From Bacteroidales bacterium (GTDB taxonomy: Bacteria > Bacteroidota > Bacteroidia > Bacteroidales > UBA932): a stretch of DNA of 13,399 nucleotides. The DNA lies in contig JAFZFL010000118.1 of NCBI GenBank assembly GCA_017555925.1, positions 1-13,399 of the forward strand, in the 5' to 3' direction. Under the pieces are notes generated by a model. The model saw only the letters and a program-made list of their open reading frames with translations, was not told the DNA's origin and ran no database searches. Below, piece after piece: positions 11,401 to 13,399 of the stretch; positions within the stretch are counted from its first letter, which is position 1, and each line of letters starts with the position of its first letter. A program made the position numbers and the translations under genes.

Positions 11401-13399
11401 TACTTTTGATGGAGATGTGACAAGTATAGATTTTTCTGCATTTTACTCATGTTTTAACCTAAAGTCAATTGAGATAGCAGAAGGAGTTACAGTTATTGAT
11501 AATAGAGCATTTTCCAATTGTACAAGTCTAGAATCTATTAATCTTCCAGAGAGTTTAACAACTATAGCAGATTTTGCATTTATAAATTGTACAAGTTTAA
11601 CTACACTTTATATTCCAGAAAGTGTTACAAATTTTGGTGTAAATCCATTTAGTTGGTGTACAAATTTGAAGTTTACCGGTAAATATGCAAGCGAGGATGG
11701 AAAATGCTTGATAAAGGATGGTAAACTCGTCTCTTTCTGCCCTGGAACTCCTGACCCTGTTGAATATGTCCTTCCTCAAGGAGTGGATTCTATTGGTATC
11801 TTCGCATTTAATAAGTGTGAATGTATAACATCGGTTGTACTTCAAGATGGTGTGACTTTTATAGGATCTGACGCATTTTCTGAATGCAGTAACCTTATGT
11901 CTATTAATATTCCTGAAACTGTAAAAACCATTGAAACGTGGGCTTTTAAAAATTGTAGTAGTTTAACTACAATTGAAGTGCCTGAGGGGGTTACAACCTT
12001 TGGGGCAAATCCTTTTGTTGAATCTTATAATATTAAGTTTGCAGGACCTTTGGCAAAAGACAATGGCAGATGCTTGGTTAAAGATGGTAAACTTATCTCT
12101 TTTTCTCCAGGAACATCCCCTGTATCCCAACCAAATCTTAATGATATGTTATTATTTTATATTATTCCGGAAGAGGTAACATCAATAGGGGCTTATGCCT
12201 TTTATGATTGTGATGTACTTATGTCAATTAAAATCCATAATAGGCTTTTATCAATAGATGATTTTGCTTTTGGCCAATGTTCTTATTTGAGCAATATATA
12301 CTCTTATCCTATTAATCCACCGTTATTAGGTACAGGTGTGTTTAGTAGTAATTTTTCAGGAAGAGAAATTCATGTATTATCATCTTCTCTTGATGCCTAC
12401 AAAACGGCATCTAATTGGAGTACATATACGAGTGAATTTATTGGAGATATCGATATAGTTCCGTCTCCAAACCAAATCTGGTATACCTCAACAGATGGAC
12501 AGATAGTTGAACCAACATCAACTGATGCTTTTGGAGCAAATATAGTTTCAAATACCTATGAGAATGGCAAGGGTGTAATTACTTTTGATGGACGCATAAA
12601 TGATTTTATAGGCTATAATGCTTTTAAACAGCCATATGGCGAGGGGTACGATGGAGGAAATTTGAAGACTATAATTTTCCCCCAACATGTATATTACTTT
12701 TGTTCTGGTGTATTCTATGGATGTACTAATTTAACGGACGTTAAATTAAATGAAAATCCAATATTAAATATTTCCCATACTGCCTTCTCGTATTGTAAAA
12801 GCTTGACATCAATTAATATCCCTGAAAGTGTAGAAATATTAGGCGTTTCTGATAATCCATTTATAGGTTGCGAAAATTTGAAGTTTACCGGTAAATATGC
12901 AAGTTCAGATGGTAAATGCCTAATATATGATGGAAAACTTATTTCATTTTGCCCTGGAACTACAGATCCTATTCAATATGTTATTCCTCAAGGAGTAGAG
13001 ATTATAGGTGGTTTTGCGTTTTATGAATGTGAGAGTATAACATCAGTTACACTTCCAGAAGGGGTTACTTCTATTGAGCGTTATGCATTTTGCGGTTGTA
13101 GTAACCTTGCCTCTATCAATCTCCCAACATCTGTTATGGCATTAGGCGAATGGGCAATTGGTAGATGTAGCAGTTTAACATCGGTAGAGGTTCCTGAAGG
13201 TGTAACAACGTTTGGCCCAAATCCATTTGGCAGGTCGCATAGTATTAAGTTTACAGGACCTTTGGCAAAAGACAATGGTAGATGCTTGGTTAAAGATGGT
13301 AAACTTATCTCCTTTTCACCAGGAACAGATTCAACAGATCCTATATCATATACTATTCCAGAAGGAGTAACATCGATTGGAGCTGATGCATTTTTTAAA
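8420..13399 (+). CDS. Giant BspA-like LRR lipoprotein with tandem super-modules; 3' end outside window
   Basis: The frame runs 1660 codons without a stop to the right edge. The start gives a lipoprotein signal MKRVFYILFAALVFAGC with Cys17 followed by EKVEQ. Residues about 35-290 are a fimbrillin-like domain clearly homologous to that of the preceding lipoprotein (shared KTY-DEN-KLLWH, TGDNSGTF, RNYA-YPY, NGEKLSG). From residue 295 come BspA/LRR_5-type repeats of 23 residues (pattern AF-x-x-C-x-x-L-x-S-V-x-I-P-x-x-V-x-x-I-G), more than 30 in the window. They are grouped in at least four super-modules that start with a header N-[Q/E]-I-W-Y-T at 295, 547, 958 and 1351. Modules 1-3 close with a segment ending in I-[V]-G-D, usually preceded by a P-P-x-L/F stretch and a D-A-Y-(K-T) motif. 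BspA proteins mediate adhesion and protein binding in oral and gut Bacteroidales and are often surface-exposed; the ligand is unknown here. Base composition falls from module 1 to modules 2-4. Confidence 0.93.
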   Translation, partial: MKRVFYILFAALVFAGCEKVEQKLKDVLKGAPVFTTSFEEYAFDEKTKTYVDENLKLLWHESDELSIFTSTLNQKYLFDGATGDNSGTFSMASTGGQFGTGNEISRNYAVYPYSSSVKLSNEEVLSVTLPAVQEYAANSFGKGANTMVAVTSGLDDYFLPFKNVGGYLILKLYAEDVTVRTIYLKGNNGEKLSGNASIIAEYGKSPVVQMAETATETVEIDCGSEGIKLSTSQDEPTQFWFVIPPTTFENGFTVNITDVNGYSMTKSASRSFNIERNAVNSMSAIEVATESVPSNQIWYTTTDGEVIELGSDGFGASATSNVYEFGKGVITFGSSVTSIPESAFEDCTTLETVTIPQGIAEIESYAFKDCTNLTSVKIGDKEQAVSSNARSSNLMQTSNAQSQASAIGAGAFWGCSKLAEVDIPKVITTICEAAFGGCSNLESIKLPINITSIEAAAFSDCSSLESVKIPKNVTSVGDGIFSGCTGLTDVFFMPETPPTFGTDLFGSSSSNITIHVPEDSFDAYLEDPVFDGYVDDIVGDADAVPYNQIWYTSKDGNIVEPRNQGVDIFGANIVSNTYEDGMGVITFDGDVTSIGEQAFSNCTSLTSVDIPESVTSIGLYAFRTCSNLLSFDISERVTSIGNNPFVECINLKLTGEDVSEDGKCLIKDGVLVSYCPGTADAAEYIVPQGVVTIGNSAFLRDESITSVTIPAGVTTIDNYAFSQCANLASVSIPETVESIGDGAFNYCESLTSVTLPEGLISIEYFAFNKCSNLSSITIPKTVKTIGEWAFSHCSSLASVEVPEEVSIFGPNPFAKSFNIKFTGALAEDNGKCLVKDGKLISFSPGTGLTDTISYTIPEGVTSIGADAFFKCDVIKSVTIPEDIIEICYYAFGGNSNLKDIYVYPSNPPTLETNVFSKNVTGRTMHVPSASVDAYKTNWGQYADEIVGDLIVEVTQKSNEIWYTSTDGEIVVPKETAEFGANIVSNTYENGKGVITFDGDVTSIDFSAFYSCFNLKSIEIAEGVTVIDNRAFSNCTSLESINLPESLTTIADFAFINCTSLTTLYIPESVTNFGVNPFSWCTNLKFTGKYASEDGKCLIKDGKLVSFCPGTPDPVEYVLPQGVDSIGIFAFNKCECITSVVLQDGVTFIGSDAFSECSNLMSINIPETVKTIETWAFKNCSSLTTIEVPEGVTTFGANPFVESYNIKFAGPLAKDNGRCLVKDGKLISFSPGTSPVSQPNLNDMLLFYIIPEEVTSIGAYAFYDCDVLMSIKIHNRLLSIDDFAFGQCSYLSNIYSYPINPPLLGTGVFSSNFSGREIHVLSSSLDAYKTASNWSTYTSEFIGDIDIVPSPNQIWYTSTDGQIVEPTSTDAFGANIVSNTYENGKGVITFDGRINDFIGYNAFKQPYGEGYDGGNLKTIIFPQHVYYFCSGVFYGCTNLTDVKLNENPILNISHTAFSYCKSLTSINIPESVEILGVSDNPFIGCENLKFTGKYASSDGKCLIYDGKLISFCPGTTDPIQYVIPQGVEIIGGFAFYECESITSVTLPEGVTSIERYAFCGCSNLASINLPTSVMALGEWAIGRCSSLTSVEVPEGVTTFGPNPFGRSHSIKFTGPLAKDNGRCLVKDGKLISFSPGTDSTDPISYTIPEGVTSIGADAFFK
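9302..10057 (+). repeat. BspA super-module 1 (252 codons)
   Basis: The header NQIWYTTTDGEVIEL is followed by about six LRR_5 units and a closing segment containing PETPPTF and VDDIVGD. It is the shortest and most divergent module: it lacks both DGKCL hairpin inserts seen in modules 2-4 and carries a Ser/Gln/Asn-rich insert (residues 379-406, bases 9554-9637) between two repeats. Confidence 0.75.
10058..11290 (+). repeat. BspA super-module 2 (411 codons)
   Basis: The header NQIWYTSKDGNIVEP is followed by FGANIVSNTYEDG, LRR_5 units and two inserts: type A (DGKCLIKDGVLVSYCPGT, near 661) and type B (NGKCLVKDGKLISFSPGT, near 829). The distance from A to B is 168 codons, against 122 in modules 3 and 4. 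The difference of 46 codons equals exactly two 23-residue repeats. Confidence 0.8.
11291..12469 (+). repeat. BspA super-module 3 (393 codons)
   Basis: The header NEIWYTSTDGEIVVP is followed by FGANIVSNTYENG, insert A near residue 1092 and insert B near 1214. After insert B it has a unique stretch (SPVSQPNLNDMLLF) absent from the other modules. It closes with PINPPLL, LDAYKT and FIGD. Confidence 0.8.
12470..13399 (+). repeat. BspA super-module 4 (partial, at least 310 codons)
   Basis: The header NQIWYTSTDGQIVEP is followed by FGANIVSNTYENG, degenerate first LRR units (FKQPYGEGYDGGNL), insert A near residue 1497 and insert B near 1619, then the window ends. Its first half matches module 3 in DNA (30 bp identical at 12874-12903 and 11662-11691). 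Its last part matches module 2 (59 bp identical). Confidence 0.8.
13341..13399 (+). repeat. 59-bp exact copy of 10971-11029
   Basis: The last 59 bases of the window are identical to 10971-11029, at an offset of 2370 bases (790 codons). The base just before differs, and the seven bases before that match again. The identity may continue past the window edge. The corresponding part of module 3 (near 12145-12205) is clearly diverged, so modules 2 and 4 share this segment to the exclusion of module 3. Confidence 0.9.

Noticed and set aside
11973..12179. A 68-codon forward frame in the BspA region, considered as evidence of a frameshift
   Set aside because: The main frame is continuous through this stretch with intact repeats, so no frameshift is needed.
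9302..13399. The repeats considered as a CRISPR array
   Set aside because: They are in-frame coding repeats of 69 bases within a continuous gene, not short palindromic repeats with unique spacers.

Overview
The window looks like chromosomal DNA of a Bacteroidales bacterium (Bacteroides/Prevotella/Alistipes-like; I cannot resolve the genus). Support: lipoproteins with a Cys at residue 17 followed by acidic residues, a fimbrillin-like N-terminal domain joined to BspA-type leucine-rich repeats (LRRs), a DUF4783 gene next to rlmH, few Shine-Dalgarno sequences, and a TAnnTTTG-type -7 box before rlmH.

Left part (1-5536), housekeeping and signalling. The 3' part of a sigma-54-type (NtrC/NtrX-like) response regulator enters from the left edge. 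It ends right after its AAA+ domain with no DNA-binding helix-turn-helix, and a strong two-way terminator follows. A convergent gene for a small secreted DUF4783 protein comes next. Divergent from it, rlmH (23S rRNA pseudouridine-1915 methyltransferase) is followed after 36 bases by a 1201-residue NtrY-like sensor histidine kinase with about ten membrane segments and three predicted extracytoplasmic regions. The kinase is the likely partner of the regulator, although two unrelated genes lie between them.

Middle (5537-5938), about 400 bases with no convincing gene. It holds a nested inverted repeat, short direct repeats and a possible -7 box. It probably carries the control region of the downstream locus.

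Right part (5939-13399), a surface-protein locus of two tandem cassettes. Each has a tiny acidic-tailed peptide gene (48 and 41 codons; shared core E-x-G-F-A-[A/T]-S) followed by a large lipoprotein gene. The two lipoproteins share a homologous fimbrillin-like N-terminal domain of about 275 residues but carry different LRR classes: plant-type 24-residue LxGxIP repeats in the first, BspA/LRR_5-type 23-residue repeats in the second. The second gene is open from 8420 to the window end (1660 codons, no stop), so it is truncated only by the window. It contains at least four super-modules, each starting with an N-[Q/E]-I-W-Y-T header. Modules 2-4 are mosaics of one another at DNA level, with stretches up to 59 bp identical 2370 bp apart.

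The most interesting material is the repeated pairing of a GFA[A/T]S micro-peptide with an LRR lipoprotein. The second peptide and the first lipoprotein also share a C-terminal M-P-W tail. No function is known to me for these peptides.
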